Part shown: positions 27,742-38,273 of the stretch, in pieces
Position numbering within the stretch: the stretch's first letter is position 1
Layout: each line of letters starts with the position of its first letter
Origin: Bradyrhizobium diazoefficiens
Lineage (GTDB): Bacteria > Pseudomonadota > Alphaproteobacteria > Rhizobiales > Xanthobacteraceae
Direction: 5' to 3'
DNA: 64,000 bases
Assembly: GCF_016616425.1 (NCBI RefSeq)
Contig: NZ_CP067101.1
Location: 6,510,001 to 6,574,000 of the forward strand
Position numbers and translations under genes: made by a program
The notes under the pieces: generated by a model
What the model saw: only the letters and a program-made list of their open reading frames with translations
Told to the model about the DNA's origin: nothing
Databases searched by the model: none

Positions 27742-28701
27742 TCACGCCTCGCGCAGTTCCGACGGCGTCGCGCCAAAGCGCTTGCGGAAAGCACGGTTGA
27801 AATAGGACAGATCGGAGAAACCCGAGGAATGCGCGATGTCGCTGATCTTGCGCGCCCTGGCGCGGGGATCGCCGAGCAGCTTGCGCGCCTGGAGCAGGCG
27901 CTGCTCCAGCACGAACTCGGTGAAGGTCGTGCCGGCCTGCTCGAACAGGCGCTGCGCCTGGCGCGGGCTGAGCCCCGAACGGGTCGCGATCTCGGACAGG
28001 CAGAGATCGTTGCGGCCGAGCGCAGCCATCACATCGGCGCGCATGAGGTCGAGGCGCGCCGCCGCATGCCCCCGGCCGCCCGCGAGATTTGCACGCTCGG
28101 CATCGGTGCCGAGCAGGAGGCCGACGAGATCGACCATATGCTGCGCGGTCAGGCGCTGGCCCACTGCGTCGAGATGCGGCGCGTGATTGGCGGCGAGCGC
28201 ATGATAGCGGAAGATGGTCTCGGCGACCGCGCCGTCGCTGAGGACTTGCGACAGCTTGTCCTCGGCGCGCGGATTGATGTCGAGCAGCGCGCGGCGCGGC
28301 ATGCGGATGGTGGTGAAACGATCGTCATCGGTGTGGCCGACGGTCCCGGTGACGCTCATGTCGACGAGCACCATCTGCGCGGGCGCAAGCTCGACGGTGT
28401 GGCCGTTCTGCCCGACGCGAACGAGGCCTGCGCGTCCCGCGATCAGGACGAGGTCACCGCTGCCGTCGGCGAGGTGGCTCTGCGTGCGGGAATATTGCGC
28501 GGAGGCGCCCTCCGGAATGGCGAGCGCGATGTTGCCGACCATGCTGATCTGGAGCCGGCAATCGATGCTGTCGCCATGGCTCGGCCCGACATCGAGGCCG
28601 CAGGCACCGAAAGCCCGCTCGCGCCAATGCTCGAACGCCGGACCGTGCGACAGTCCCGTATATTGGTGAACGAAGATGCCGGGAGGCTTCACTGCATCCA
28701 T
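27742..28701 (-). CDS. AraC-family transcriptional regulator
   Basis: 319-aa regulator with an N-terminal AraC_binding_2-type sensor (about 20-200) and a C-terminal double HTH (ALGRNDLCLSEIATRSGLSP; KISDIAHSSGFSDLSYFNRA). Domain order matches the FeaR/NimR-like group. It is a single gene with no obvious target beside it. Confidence 0.88.
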   Translation of the reverse strand: MDAVKPPGIFVHQYTGLSHGPAFEHWRERAFGACGLDVGPSHGDSIDCRLQISMVGNIALAIPEGASAQYSRTQSHLADGSGDLVLIAGRAGLVRVGQNGHTVELAPAQMVLVDMSVTGTVGHTDDDRFTTIRMPRRALLDINPRAEDKLSQVLSDGAVAETIFRYHALAANHAPHLDAVGQRLTAQHMVDLVGLLLGTDAERANLAGGRGHAAARLDLMRADVMAALGRNDLCLSEIATRSGLSPRQAQRLFEQAGTTFTEFVLEQRLLQARKLLGDPRARARKISDIAHSSGFSDLSYFNRAFRKRFGATPSELREA

Positions 28702-28938
28702 CTGATTTTCTCGACCCTCTTCGCCATCACGATCGGCGGCGCCGCGACTTCAAATTCCGGGCATTTGACGCCGCGAATTGCGGAGAGGTTCAAATCAGGA
28801 CCGGATTCGGCGGGACTTGTAGGGATACGACGGTGGGATGGACGGCGGCGACAGATCAAGCGCCCGTAGCCTGCATGGAGCAAAGCGGAATGCGGGACAG
28901 TGGTCCCGGATTGCGCCGCTCCATCCAGGGTACGGCGC

Positions 28939-30006
28939 CTATTTCGTCGCGGGCGCCTGCGGCTCGGACGGCGGCACGGTCTCGATCAGCTTGCCGGAAA
29001 ACACCGGGGCCGAGGTCGGCTGGCCGCTCGGCGAGCCGCCGGCCTGCTCGACGGTGACAGCGTAGGTCGCGTCGTTGACGACCTCGGCATCGTAGGAGGC
29101 GAGCAGCGGACGCGCGGTGAAATCGCCTGCGCCGATCACGCCGAGCGAGCGCGGGCGCGGCAGCTTGTCGGAGATCAGCCAGAGCTCGAAGCTCTTGCCG
29201 GGCTCCGGCGTCGCCCCGACCTTGCGCACCGTGAAATTGCGCGTCGCGCCGTCGATGGTGAGGATGAAGGCGGGGCCGCCACCCTGGCCCTGCAACAGCG
29301 CGACATATTGCGCCGAAGCGGTGAGCGGCGCGGCCGGCGTCTTCACTTCGACCGTCTGGATGCGCGGTGCGGGACGCAAGGCCCCCGGCAGCGCGTCGGG
29401 CAGGAAGATCTGAAGCGATAGCGTGACGAGCAGCGCGGCCGCAAGCGCGCCGGCGGCGGATGCGATGGAGCGCCAGCGCTTCACGCCGCCCTCGAGACGG
29501 ATCACATTGTCGTCGTCGACCGCCGGCGCCGGCGGCGCACGCGCGACTTCCGGATCTGGCGCATGGACTTGCGGCATGAATATCGGAGCGATGTCGGGAA
29601 TCGCATCGGACTCCGGTCGCACCGCCCCGGGCTGCTCCGCTTCGGAAGGCTGCGACTCCGGTTGCGGCCTATTCTCCGACGGCAATTCCGACGCCGCGGT
29701 GGCAGGCCAGGAAAATTCCGGGACAGGCGAAGGCGGCGGCGGCGGAGCCTCGGCAAGCGCGGGCGGCTGCTGCGCAAGCGCCGTGCGCGCGATATCGGAC
29801 CTGATGTTTTCCCACACGATCGGACGCGGCTCGACCGAGCCGACCATCTGGTTGAGGACGCCGAGCCGATAGGCCCAGGTCTGCACGACCGCGGCAAACG
29901 CCTCGTCCACCGCCATCATGGTCTCGACCTGCGCGCGCTCATCGGCATCGAGCGTACCAAGCGCATATTCCGCGGCGAGCGCGATATGGTCCTCCGAATA
30001 GGCCAT
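28939..30006 (-). CDS. Anti-sigma factor (RskA/ChrR type, single-pass)
   Basis: 355-aa membrane anti-sigma factor. The cytoplasmic N-terminus (HIALAAEYALGTLDADERAQ) has the anti-sigma fold; a Pro/Ala/Glu-rich linker of about 100 residues follows. One membrane segment (IASAAGALAAALLVTLSLQIF) precedes the extracytoplasmic RskA domain (GKSFELWLISDKLPRPRSLG; AVTVEQAGGSPSGQPT). The gene follows the ECF sigma gene on the same strand. ATG at 30006 is preceded by an in-frame GTG; the linker is unusually long. Confidence 0.85.
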   Translation of the reverse strand: MAYSEDHIALAAEYALGTLDADERAQVETMMAVDEAFAAVVQTWAYRLGVLNQMVGSVEPRPIVWENIRSDIARTALAQQPPALAEAPPPPPSPVPEFSWPATAASELPSENRPQPESQPSEAEQPGAVRPESDAIPDIAPIFMPQVHAPDPEVARAPPAPAVDDDNVIRLEGGVKRWRSIASAAGALAAALLVTLSLQIFLPDALPGALRPAPRIQTVEVKTPAAPLTASAQYVALLQGQGGGPAFILTIDGATRNFTVRKVGATPEPGKSFELWLISDKLPRPRSLGVIGAGDFTARPLLASYDAEVVNDATYAVTVEQAGGSPSGQPTSAPVFSGKLIETVPPSEPQAPATK

Positions 30007-30016
30007 CACGTCCCTT

Positions 30017-30146
30017 CACCTCTCCCGGAGGGAGAGGTCGGAGCGCATCGCAAGATGCGGTCCGGGTGAGGGATTACGGTCTGCGAGGAGATCTGCGGCC
30101 CCTCACCCGGCGCTACGCGCCGACCTCTCCCCAACGGGGAGAGGTG
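30017..30146. repeat. Intergenic palindromic repeat (CACCTCTCC type)
   Basis: CACCTCTCCCGGAGGGAGAGG at the left and CCCCAACGGGGAGAGGTG at the right, with GGGTGAGGG / CCCTCACCC inside. It sits between the sigma and anti-sigma genes of one operon. Confidence 0.7.
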
Positions 30147-30188
30147 GACTGCCGTTGCCGCGCTGGTCCTTGCCACTCTCATCATCCT

Positions 30189-30734
30189 CTAAAGTCCGAG
30201 GCATTCCCGGATATCCAGCATGCTGCGCCGGAGCCACGTCTTCACCGTGTTGACGGGAGCGGCGAATTTCTCCGCCAATTGCTCGCGGCTCCAGCCGTTG
30301 TAATAAGCAAGAAGCACGAGCCGCTGACGGTCCGGCTCGAGCCGGCCGATGCATTCCAACAGCCGCTTCAACTCTTCGGTCATCTCCCGCCGCGCCAGCG
30401 GGTCGGGACTGTCGGCCGCAACCTCCATCGCCTGAGGCTCTTCCTCGATGGAGACCTCCGACTTCTTGCGCACGATGTCGATCGCCCGATTGCGCGCAAT
30501 CGAGGCCATCCACGTGATCGGCGACGACAGGGCCGGATCGAACTGGCCGGCGCCGTTCCAGATCCTGACGTAGGTCTCCTGAATGACCTCCTCTGCGAGA
30601 TCCTGTCGGCGCAAGATACGGAGCACGACGCCATAGAGTTTCGCGCGCGTGGCGGCGTAGAGGCGCTCGAACGCGGCCTGATCGCCCTTCGCCACCGCCT
30701 CGATCAACCCGACCAGCTCTGCTGGCGTCAGCAT
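30189..30734 (-). CDS. ECF RNA polymerase sigma factor (SigK/RpoE-like)
   Basis: 181-aa sigma-70-family protein. Region 2 has FERLYAATRAKLYGVVLRIL and AEEVIQETYVRIW; region 4 has LVLLAYYNGWSREQLAEKF and VNTVKTWLRRSMLDI. A short linker joins them. It is followed by its likely membrane anti-sigma factor, so the pair senses an envelope signal. Position of its own promoter not resolved; the nearest upstream DNA is a palindromic repeat. Confidence 0.93.
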   Translation of the reverse strand: MLTPAELVGLIEAVAKGDQAAFERLYAATRAKLYGVVLRILRRQDLAEEVIQETYVRIWNGAGQFDPALSSPITWMASIARNRAIDIVRKKSEVSIEEEPQAMEVAADSPDPLARREMTEELKRLLECIGRLEPDRQRLVLLAYYNGWSREQLAEKFAAPVNTVKTWLRRSMLDIRECLGL

Positions 30735-30771
30735 TCAGCCCCCCAACGCGCAGCCTCGTCGTCGCTCTCTT

Positions 30772-30888
30772 CACCTCTCCCCGACGGGGAGAGGTCGATT
30801 TGCGCAGCAAATCGGGTGAGGGGGCGCAGGGCTAACGGGAAGACCGTCACCCCGGCGCTCCGCGCCGACCTCTCCCAAGGGAGAGGTG
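30772..30888. repeat. Intergenic palindromic repeat (CACCTCTCC type)
   Basis: Flanked by CACCTCTCCCC and GGGAGAGGTG, containing GATTTGCGCAGCAAATC. It fills most of the 318 bases between the sigma gene and fliJ, together with the terminator at 30989. Confidence 0.7.
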
Positions 30889-30988
30889 GGCACCGCCGTC
30901 GCTGGCACAGCTTTCGTTCACACCACCATAGCGCGCGGCAAAGCCGACCACCAAGGGGCGTCGCACCACACTGTGGACAGCAGATACG

Positions 30989-31017
30989 AAAACCCGGACC
31001 TTGCGGGTCCGGGTTTT
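30989..31017 (-). terminator. Terminator of the fliI-fliJ operon
   Basis: AAAACCCGGACC / GGTCCGGGTTTT, perfect 12-bp arms with a 5-base loop. On the minus strand it follows the fliJ stop by about 35 bases and ends in TTTT. The A-rich arm would also allow termination in the other direction. Confidence 0.8.
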
Positions 31018-31052
31018 GCAGATTTTTTCGGTGGTCTGGCTTGCCGGCGCCG

Positions 31053-31472
31053 TCAGGCGATGGCGCCGATGCGGGCGCGCATCAGGCCGATGCTGTCGAG
31101 ATCGGCCTGCTCGCGGGCGTTCTCTTCGGCGCGTTCGCGGGCCTGGTCGCGCTCGTCGAGGAGCTCGACTTTCTTCAGCTCCTCGAAAGCCTCGGCCAGC
31201 GCGGCCTTGGCTTCGTCGAGCTGGCCCTTGAGCTCGTCGGCCGAGCGGGTCAGGTTCTCGCGGCGCTGGATCGCGGCCTTCGCATAGGTCGGATAGGCGA
31301 AGTGCGAGGGATCGTTGATCCCGGCGCGCTCCTGTTCGGTCTGGATCTCGCGTTCGAGATCGACCGACATCCGCTGGAAATCGGCGATCATGGTCTCGAT
31401 CTGGGTGACCCGGCGGCGCTTCTCGTCGACCTGAAACTTCTTCAGGCGGATGAGGGTATCTCGTGACTTCAT
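31053..31472 (-). CDS. fliJ: Flagellar export chaperone/escort FliJ
   Basis: 139-aa, almost wholly helical protein with many charged residues (LIRLKKFQVDEKRRRVTQIE; LVDE... runs of K, R and E). FliJ binds the FliI hexamer and FlhA to drive export of flagellar subunits. Identified mainly by composition, length and position 121 bp after fliI on the same strand. Confidence 0.85.
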   Translation of the reverse strand: MKSRDTLIRLKKFQVDEKRRRVTQIETMIADFQRMSVDLEREIQTEQERAGINDPSHFAYPTYAKAAIQRRENLTRSADELKGQLDEAKAALAEAFEELKKVELLDERDQARERAEENAREQADLDSIGLMRARIGAIA

Positions 31473-31593
31473 CGACTCGTACTCCCCAGAAGTCCCCCCG
31501 CTGCACGTGGGACGATACCGGTCACCCCACAGGCCCGATTCGGGCCAAGACCGGCTCTGCTACTCTGCAGGATCGGATGATGACCGGACAAAG

Positions 31594-32919
31594 TTAGCGT
31601 TCCGTTTCCAAATTCCCGAGGATATGAGCCAATTGGCCATAGCCGTCCGCGAGTGAGGCTTTTTCGTCCTTGCGCTGGCGCAGGAAGGCTTCCAGCGGCT
31701 CGTGCAGGCGGATCGCCTCGTCGACCTCCGGGCTGGAGCCGGTCCGGTAGGCGCCGAGACGGATCAATTCCTCCATGTCGGCATAGGTCGCCATCACCTG
31801 GCGCGCCCGCTGGATGACGGGCCAGAATTGCGGATCGGCCGATTTCGGCATGGTGCGGGAGACGGATTTGAGAATGTTGATTGCGGGGTAGCGGCCGCGC
31901 TCGGCGATCGAGCGCTGCATCACGATGTGGCCGTCCAGGATGCCGCGGACGGCGTCGGCGATCGGCTCGTTATGATCGTCGCCGTCGACCAGCACCGTGA
32001 AGATTGCGGTGATGGCGCCCTCCCCGAGGCCCGGTCCGGCCCGCTCCAGGAGTTTCGGCAACTCGGTGAAGACGGTCGGCGTATAGCCCTTGGCGGTCGG
32101 CGGCTCGCCGGCGGACAGGCCGATTTCGCGCTGGGCCATCGCAAAGCGCGTCACCGAATCCATCAGGCAGAGCACGTCCTTGTTCTCGTCGCGAAAATAT
32201 TCGGCGACGGCGAGCGTCAGATACGCCGCCTGGCGGCGCATCAGTGCCGGCTCATCGGATGTCGCGACCACCACGACGGAGCGCGCCAGGCCCTCCTCGC
32301 CGAGGTCGTCCTGCAAAAATTCCTGCACCTCGCGGCCGCGTTCGCCGATCAGTCCGATGACGCTGACATCGGCATCGACGTTGCGCGCGAGCATCGACAG
32401 CAGCACCGATTTGCCGACGCCGGACCCTGCGAAGATGCCCATGCGCTGGCCGCGGCAGCAGGTGAGGAAAGTGTTCATCGCACGTACGCCGAGATCGAGC
32501 GGAGCACCGACACGCTTGCGCGAATGCGCCGGCGGCGGCGCATTGCGGAACGGCATCGGCGAGGCGCCCTGCGGCAGCGGTCCCTTGCCGTCGATCGGCT
32601 CGCCCAGCGCGTTGACGACGCGGCCGAGCCAGGCCGACGACGGCCGCACGAGATTGGCGGCATTGGCGATGACGGCCTTGCAGCCGCGGCGCACGCCGTC
32701 GAGGCCGGCGAACGGCATCACGACAGCATTGTTGCCGGAGAAGCCGATCACCTCGCAGGGAATGGTGCGGTTGGCGCCGGTCTCGATCACGAGCCGCGCG
32801 CCGACCGACATCGCATGGATCGGGCCGGCCACCTCGACCATCAGGCCGCGGACACCGACCACGCGGCCATAAATATTGACGCCGTCGATATCGCCGATCT
32901 GTTCGGCCAGAGCCTTCAT
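31594..32919 (-). CDS. fliI: Flagellar export ATPase FliI
   Basis: 441-aa F1-beta-like ATPase powering flagellar type III secretion. Walker A is AGSGVGKSV (164-172); Walker B is [18 protein letters not shown]; the ENIM-like N-terminal domain and conserved [20 protein letters not shown] are present. It starts divergent from ctrA across 473 bases. With fliJ it forms a two-gene operon, closed by the terminator at 30989. Confidence 0.95.
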   Translation of the reverse strand: MKALAEQIGDIDGVNIYGRVVGVRGLMVEVAGPIHAMSVGARLVIETGANRTIPCEVIGFSGNNAVVMPFAGLDGVRRGCKAVIANAANLVRPSSAWLGRVVNALGEPIDGKGPLPQGASPMPFRNAPPPAHSRKRVGAPLDLGVRAMNTFLTCCRGQRMGIFAGSGVGKSVLLSMLARNVDADVSVIGLIGERGREVQEFLQDDLGEEGLARSVVVVATSDEPALMRRQAAYLTLAVAEYFRDENKDVLCLMDSVTRFAMAQREIGLSAGEPPTAKGYTPTVFTELPKLLERAGPGLGEGAITAIFTVLVDGDDHNEPIADAVRGILDGHIVMQRSIAERGRYPAINILKSVSRTMPKSADPQFWPVIQRARQVMATYADMEELIRLGAYRTGSSPEVDEAIRLHEPLEAFLRQRKDEKASLADGYGQLAHILGNLETER

Positions 32920-33063
32920 AGGGGGGCCCTCATCAGCAGCGCGCCTTCATAATATGACGGCCTTCATATAGTTGTCGCCTTGGCGAGATCCCCGGGGTCG
33001 CTCTTGCGATCCCCGGGACTTCACGGTGAAAACCTTAAGTTTCGCCATATTTCTGAACGGCGC

Positions 33064-33078
33064 TTAACTTCGTGTTTA
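33064..33078. promoter_or_regulatory. CtrA-like box in the fliI/ctrA intergenic region
   Basis: TTAA-CTTCGTG-TTTA, one mismatch from TTAA-N7-TTAA. It could serve fliI, ctrA autoregulation, or both. A further half-site, GTTAACCAT, begins at 33285, about 100 bases before the ctrA start. Confidence 0.45.
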
Positions 33079-33122
33079 CCCGCATCATTAATCATTGCGT
33101 CACTGTCTTTGTGACTGAGCGT

Positions 33123-33313
33123 GACTCCCCTTCAGAAGAAGGCTGAGTCGCGGGAGTCGGTTAGGCCCGTCTCTTAAAGTGGAGCTTGAACGGAGCTGGG
33201 TGACGAAAGCTGCTTCGCACGCAAGACCTTAGGGCGATTCGACAAAAATTGCACCGGGGGACTTGCGTTCCAGAATCAGGATTTGTTAACCATCTGTTGT
33301 CAGGATCCGAATC
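33123..33313. promoter_or_regulatory. Cluster of GANTC sites in the ctrA promoter region
   Basis: Six GANTC motifs in 191 bases (33123, 33145, 33154, 33236, 33273, 33309), where less than one is expected by chance. GANTC is the CcrM methylation target, and hemimethylation times ctrA transcription in Caulobacter. Together with the CtrA-like sites this marks a cell-cycle promoter. The gap from 32920 to 33392 holds no gene that I can support. Confidence 0.6.
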
Positions 33314-33392
33314 AGTTGTTCAAAGGCGTTTTGTTGAGTGCCGCGAATGCGGCCGACCTGACGCCCAGGAGCGGCGACTATGGGGAACTGGC

Positions 33393-34094
<702 letters not shown>

Positions 34095-34144
34095 TCCCTG
34101 GGTTTACGTCGCGAACTCTTCGGGCTCGCTCCTCCCAGCCTGGA

Positions 34145-34175
34145 CCCCGCCGCAAATGGCGGGGTTTTGTTTTTT
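34145..34175 (+). terminator. Rho-independent terminator of ctrA
   Basis: CCCCGCC / GGCGGGG (7-bp arms, 6-base loop) followed by TTTTGTTTTTT, 50 bases after the ctrA stop. Textbook form. Confidence 0.9.
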
Positions 34176-34268
34176 GGGACGCGAAGGCGGGCTTCGTCGC
34201 CGTCCCGCCGTTGAACCGCTATCCTCCTCCCGCCGACAAATGGTCGCTGCACGATGGGGGAACGATGA

Positions 34269-34517
34269 TCCTGCAATCACTCGCCGGCCTGTGTCACGAT
34301 CGTGTCCGGCGGCATGCCGCTCGACGAACACGCCGGCCCCTACGGCGCCGAAGGTTTCGTGCGGCAGGCTCTGGCACCGCTCCCGAGTTTCTCGGGCTTC
34401 TATCCGGTGGTTGGAAGCTGGCTGGTGAACCACGCGCCGTGCGGCCTGTCGATCCGCGAGGACGAGAGCCCGATCACCGGCAACCATTCGCGGTTTCTGC
34501 CGCATGCGATTTTGTGA
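34269..34517 (+). pseudogene. Remnant of a glutathionylspermidine synthase-family gene (C-terminus)
   Basis: An open stretch without a good start encodes VTIVSGGMPLDEHAGPYG, then FYPVVGSWLVNHAPCGLSIR and EDESPITGNHSRFLPHAIL. These resemble the extreme C-terminus of glutathionylspermidine synthase-family ATP-grasp proteins (GspS/YgiC), where a REDxSxIT..SRFxPH ending is typical. The other several hundred residues are missing; an in-frame stop lies at 34266. It begins right after the ctrA terminator. A functional small protein is possible but less likely. Confidence 0.6.
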
Positions 34518-34574
34518 GACGCGCTCGCGCCCCCGTCGGTGAGGGCGCGCGAGCGCGAAGTTTATCGCGTCGGA

Positions 34575-35045
34575 TCAGGGTGTCTTGACGATGAACCGTC
34601 CGTCGTACAGGAAGGCGCCCTTGAAGCCGCTTTTCGCACTTTCGAAGCCGCCGGTGCCCGTCGCGTTGGCGTACATCCCGGTGCCCGACAGGATCGTATA
34701 TTCGCCCTTTGCCTTGCCGTCCTTGATCGCACCGGTGTAGCGCGCCGTGATCGAGGAGCCATCGTCGAAGGTGTAGGTGCTGTAGCCGAACATCGGCCCC
34801 GAGCCCTTGAGCAAATCACTGGAGTTGACGAAATCCTTCACGGCAATGCGACCATCCTTGAAGATGGCGACGCCAAACATCTTGCCGGACATGACCGTCT
34901 GCCCCTCGACATTCGCGACCTCGGTGACCTTCACGTCCACCGGCTTGGTGACGAGCTTGAATTCGAGCACTTGTTCGCCGGCGCGAGCAGCCGCCGGCAA
35001 CGAAACCGCAATCAATAAAAGGTATGAGGCACAAGACTTTCGCAT
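34575..35045 (-). CDS. Secreted hypothetical protein, beta-barrel-like
   Basis: 156-aa protein with a signal peptide (SYLLLIAVSLPAAARA) and a mature chain of short beta strands with repeated Gly turns (GYSTYTFDDGSSITARYTGA; ILSGTGMYANATGTGGFE), a pattern like small lipocalin or allene-oxide-cyclase-type barrels. No named family certain. The ATG at 35045 directly precedes the signal peptide. Located between ctrA and cheR, transcribed on the minus strand, 160 bp beyond the end of the che operon. Confidence 0.65.
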   Translation of the reverse strand: MRKSCASYLLLIAVSLPAAARAGEQVLEFKLVTKPVDVKVTEVANVEGQTVMSGKMFGVAIFKDGRIAVKDFVNSSDLLKGSGPMFGYSTYTFDDGSSITARYTGAIKDGKAKGEYTILSGTGMYANATGTGGFESAKSGFKGAFLYDGRFIVKTP

Positions 35046-35205
35046 GGCATGCCCTCCTCAAAATTCGTTCATGATGGAATGGAATCCCGCTCGGTTGGGC
35101 GGGACCATCGGCAGCATAGCACAACCTTTAGATACTCATCAGGGCCACGACCATGTTGCATCGCAGCGCAAGCTCCGTTGCGCGGTAGCCGAGTAATTCG
35201 GCTAC

Positions 35206-36078
35206 TCACCTCGCCGCGGCGACCTTCAGCGGCTGGGGCATCAATCCGCCCATGGGACGACCCGAACGCGCGGGGTTGAGTTGGTAGAGACCGCGGCGAT
35301 CGGCGGCGGGGCGGAACGCGTCGGTGATGCCGACGACGGATTCGGCAGCGCCCAGCAGCAGCGTACCGTCGGCCTCCATCGCTTTCGCCATCCGCTCGAA
35401 GATCAGCGCCTTGGTGTCCTGGTCGAAATAGATCAGCACGTTGCGGCAGAAGATCACGTCGAACGTGCCGAGATGGGAGAAGTCCTGCAACAGATTGAGC
35501 CGGCGGAACTGCACCATCGCGCGAATGTCGGCATTGAGCCGCCAGAGCTCGCCCGTTTGCGTAAAGTATTTCATCAGGTGCTGGATCGGCAGGCCGCGCT
35601 GCACCTCGAACTGGCTGTAGACGCCGGCCTTCGACTTCTCCAGCACCTCCTGAGACAGATCGGTGGCAACGATCTCGATGCGCCAGCCGGCGAGGGCCGC
35701 GCCCATCTCCTTCACGCACATCGCGATCGAATAGGGCTCCTGCCCCGTCGACGACGCCGCCGACCAGATCCGCAAGCTCTTACGCGCCGCGCGCGCCTGG
35801 ATCAATCCCGGCAGGATCGACTGGCGCAGATGGTCGAACGGGATCTTGTCGCGGTAGAAGAAGGTCTCGTTGGTGGTCATCGCTTCGACCACGTCGGTCG
35901 CAAGCCGGCCGTCGCCGTTCCTGATCTTCAGCACGAGATCGGGGATACCGGGAAGGTTGGCCTTGCGCGCCAGCGGCAACAGCCGACTCTCGACCAGGTA
36001 TTGCTTGTCGGGCGAGAGATCGAGGCCGGAGCGCTCTTTCAGGAACTTGCGCAGATAGTCGTAGTCGACCGGCGTCAC
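35206..36078 (-). CDS. cheR: Chemotaxis protein methyltransferase CheR
   Basis: 290-aa SAM-dependent methyltransferase that methylates chemoreceptor glutamates. N-terminal helical domain ([20 protein letters not shown]), then the SAM domain ([34 protein letters not shown]). Start is GTG at 36078, overlapping the cheB stop by 4 bp (GTGA). Last gene of the cheA-W-Y-B-R operon. No chemoreceptor gene lies in the window. Confidence 0.95.
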   Translation of the reverse strand: MTPVDYDYLRKFLKERSGLDLSPDKQYLVESRLLPLARKANLPGIPDLVLKIRNGDGRLATDVVEAMTTNETFFYRDKIPFDHLRQSILPGLIQARAARKSLRIWSAASSTGQEPYSIAMCVKEMGAALAGWRIEIVATDLSQEVLEKSKAGVYSQFEVQRGLPIQHLMKYFTQTGELWRLNADIRAMVQFRRLNLLQDFSHLGTFDVIFCRNVLIYFDQDTKALIFERMAKAMEADGTLLLGAAESVVGITDAFRPAADRRGLYQLNPARSGRPMGGLMPQPLKVAAAR

Positions 36079-37265
36079 GAGCGGTCTCCCGCGAACACGC
36101 GATTGACCTTGGCGCCGATCTGGTTGAGCGGCAGGATCGCCGCGCAGATGCCGGCATTGGCCGCCGCGCCAGGCATGCCCCAGACCACGCTGGAGGCTTC
36201 GTCCTGCGCGATGACGCTGCCGCCGGCGGCAACGATGTCCTTGCCGCCGCGCATACCGTCCGAGCCCATGCCCGTCAGGATCACGGAGAGGATGCTGCCG
36301 TGCCAGACGTCGATGGCGGAGGTGAAGAGCGGATCGACTGCGGGCTTGCAGAAATTGACGGCGGGGCCGTCGTCGAGTGCAATCACTGTGTCCGCGCCGC
36401 TGCGCACGACGCGCATGTGCTTGCCGCCGGGCGCGAGATAGATCCGTCCCGGCTTCACCAGCTCGCCGTCGACCGCCTCGGCTGCCGGCCGGCGGCTCGA
36501 ACGCGCCAGATGCTCGGCAAGGATGGTCGTGAAGGTCGGTGGCATGTGCTGGGTGATCAGCACCGGGAAGCGGTCGATCACCGGGCCGAGCTCGGTGACG
36601 AGCGCCATCAGCGCCTGCGGGCCGCCGGTCGAGGAGCCGATCAGCAGCACCCTGGGCGCCTGATTGGAGAACGGCCGCATGGCCAGCGACGCCGCAGCGG
36701 GTCCCGCGGAAGCCGGAGCGGGCGCGGCAGGCCGTGCAACGGGACCGCGCGGAGCCGGAGCCGGACTCGCGGGCGCCAGCGGCGGGGCTGCAACTGCGGG
36801 CTTGCGTCGCAGCCGCGCGCCGAGATGGCGGATCTTCTGGATCAGGTCGTGATGAAAAATCTCCGCGGCCGACGCCTCGCGGGTCGATTCCGGCTTCGGA
36901 ATGTAATCGGCCGCTCCGAGCGACAACGCCTTGAAGCTGATCTCCGCGTTACGGCGCGTCAGCGTCGAGGCCATGATGATGACCAGATCGCGCTTCTTCG
37001 CCAGCAGTTGCGGCAGCGCCGAGATGCCGTCGAGCTCGGGCATTTCGATGTCGAGCACGGCAACGTCGGGATTGATGCGTTCGATCTGGTTGACGGCCTC
37101 GAGCCCGGTGCGCAGCGAGGCTGCGACCTCCATGTCGTGCTCGGCGCCGATCCAGCGCGAGATCAGACCGCGGATGACGACGGAATCGTCGACGACCATC
37201 ACCCGCAGCGGCCCCGCCTCGCGCGACGCCGTCGTGGCCGAATTACCTGCGAACGCAACACTCAT
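36075..37265 (-). CDS. cheB: Chemotaxis protein-glutamate methylesterase CheB
   Basis: 396-aa response regulator/methylesterase. Receiver Asp72 in [11 protein letters not shown]; a Pro/Ala-rich linker at about 157-195; the catalytic Ser near 211 in [11 protein letters not shown], His in ITQHMPPTF and Asp in [10 protein letters not shown] complete the triad. It removes methyl groups from receptors and deamidates them. Between cheY and cheR in the operon. Confidence 0.95.
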   Translation of the reverse strand: MSVAFAGNSATTASREAGPLRVMVVDDSVVIRGLISRWIGAEHDMEVAASLRTGLEAVNQIERINPDVAVLDIEMPELDGISALPQLLAKKRDLVIIMASTLTRRNAEISFKALSLGAADYIPKPESTREASAAEIFHHDLIQKIRHLGARLRRKPAVAAPPLAPASPAPAPRGPVARPAAPAPASAGPAAASLAMRPFSNQAPRVLLIGSSTGGPQALMALVTELGPVIDRFPVLITQHMPPTFTTILAEHLARSSRRPAAEAVDGELVKPGRIYLAPGGKHMRVVRSGADTVIALDDGPAVNFCKPAVDPLFTSAIDVWHGSILSVILTGMGSDGMRGGKDIVAAGGSVIAQDEASSVVWGMPGAAANAGICAAILPLNQIGAKVNRVFAGDRS

Positions 37266-37340
37266 TACTCACCAACTCGGACTGAAGGGCTACAGTTGAA
37301 ATCCGGTGCCGAAGGATCCGTTCAGCCTCCGGGCGATCGC

Positions 37341-37706
37341 TCAGATGAGCCCGACTTCCTGGAATTTCGCCGTCACGATGTCCTTGTCGAACGGCTTCAT
37401 GATGTATTCGTTGGCGCCGGCATGCAGCGCGCGCGCGATATGCGCGACGTCGTTCTCGGTGGTGCAGAACACCACCTTGGGCTGGTCGCCGCCGGGCATC
37501 CGCCTGAGATGGCCGAGGAACTCGTAGCCATCCATCACGGGCATGTTCCAGTCGAGCAGCACCGCATCGGGCAAGCCGCGCTTGCAGGCCTCCAGCGCCT
37601 TCTCACCGTCCTCGGCTTCGAGGATCTGGAAATCGAGGCCCTCCAGGATCCGGCGCGCAACCTTGCGGATGACGCTGGAATCATCGACCACGAGACAAGT
37701 TCGCAT
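37341..37706 (-). CDS. cheY: Chemotaxis response regulator CheY
   Basis: Single receiver domain of 121 aa. Phosphoacceptor Asp52 (LLDWNMPVMDGYEF), acidic pair VVDDSS at 7-10, Thr in FCTTEND and Lys104 in IMKPFDKD. Phospho-CheY from CheA would bind the flagellar switch. It lies 72 bp after cheW and 75 bp before cheB. Confidence 0.94.
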   Translation of the reverse strand: MRTCLVVDDSSVIRKVARRILEGLDFQILEAEDGEKALEACKRGLPDAVLLDWNMPVMDGYEFLGHLRRMPGGDQPKVVFCTTENDVAHIARALHAGANEYIMKPFDKDIVTAKFQEVGLI

Positions 37707-37778
37707 GTGAACCTCTGCTTCCTCCCCTTTGCGGGGGGCATTTCCTATTGCAGGTACGTCGGCGGCGAGGCCGCCGTA

Positions 37779-38249
37779 TCAGGCCGCCATCATCTCGGGC
37801 GCGAGTTCGAGGACGCGATCGACGTCGAGGACGACCATGAGCTGACGGTCGAGGCGGTGGACGCCGCCGGCGAGCTTGGCCATGCGGGGGTCGAGGTTGA
37901 CGGGGTTCTCTTCCATGCCGGCCTCGGGCAGGCGCAGCACCTCGCCGATCTGGTCGATGAGCAGGCCATAGGATTCGCCGCGCAGGTCGACGCCGACCGC
38001 CATCGGCACCTTGCCGTCCTCGGCCCTGAGCAGCCCGAGACGGGCGCGCATGTCGACCACGGTGACGATGCGGCCGCGCAGATTGAGCACGCCGGCGATC
38101 TCGTGCGAGGACAGCGGCACGCGGGTGACGCGCTCGGGCATGAACACGTCCTGGACGCGGGAGATCGGCAGGCCGAACAGCTGGCCGCCGATCATCGCGG
38201 TGACGTATTCGACCATGGCGCCTTCGCCGGACTGGGTCTTCTTGGTCAT
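37779..38249 (-). CDS. cheW: Chemotaxis coupling protein CheW
   Basis: 156-aa scaffold linking CheA to receptors. The CheW fold shows in YVTAMIGGQLFGLPISRVQD, GVLNLRGRIVTVVDMRARLG and YGLLIDQIGEVLRLPEAGME. It starts 24 bases after the cheA stop. Confidence 0.95.
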   Translation of the reverse strand: MTKKTQSGEGAMVEYVTAMIGGQLFGLPISRVQDVFMPERVTRVPLSSHEIAGVLNLRGRIVTVVDMRARLGLLRAEDGKVPMAVGVDLRGESYGLLIDQIGEVLRLPEAGMEENPVNLDPRMAKLAGGVHRLDRQLMVVLDVDRVLELAPEMMAA

Positions 38250-38273
38250 AAGCGTGTCTCCTGATCCCGCTGA

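Noticed and set aside
36300..38264. A 654-codon plus-strand frame opposite cheB, cheY and cheW
   Set aside because: Shadow of three well-supported genes on the minus strand.
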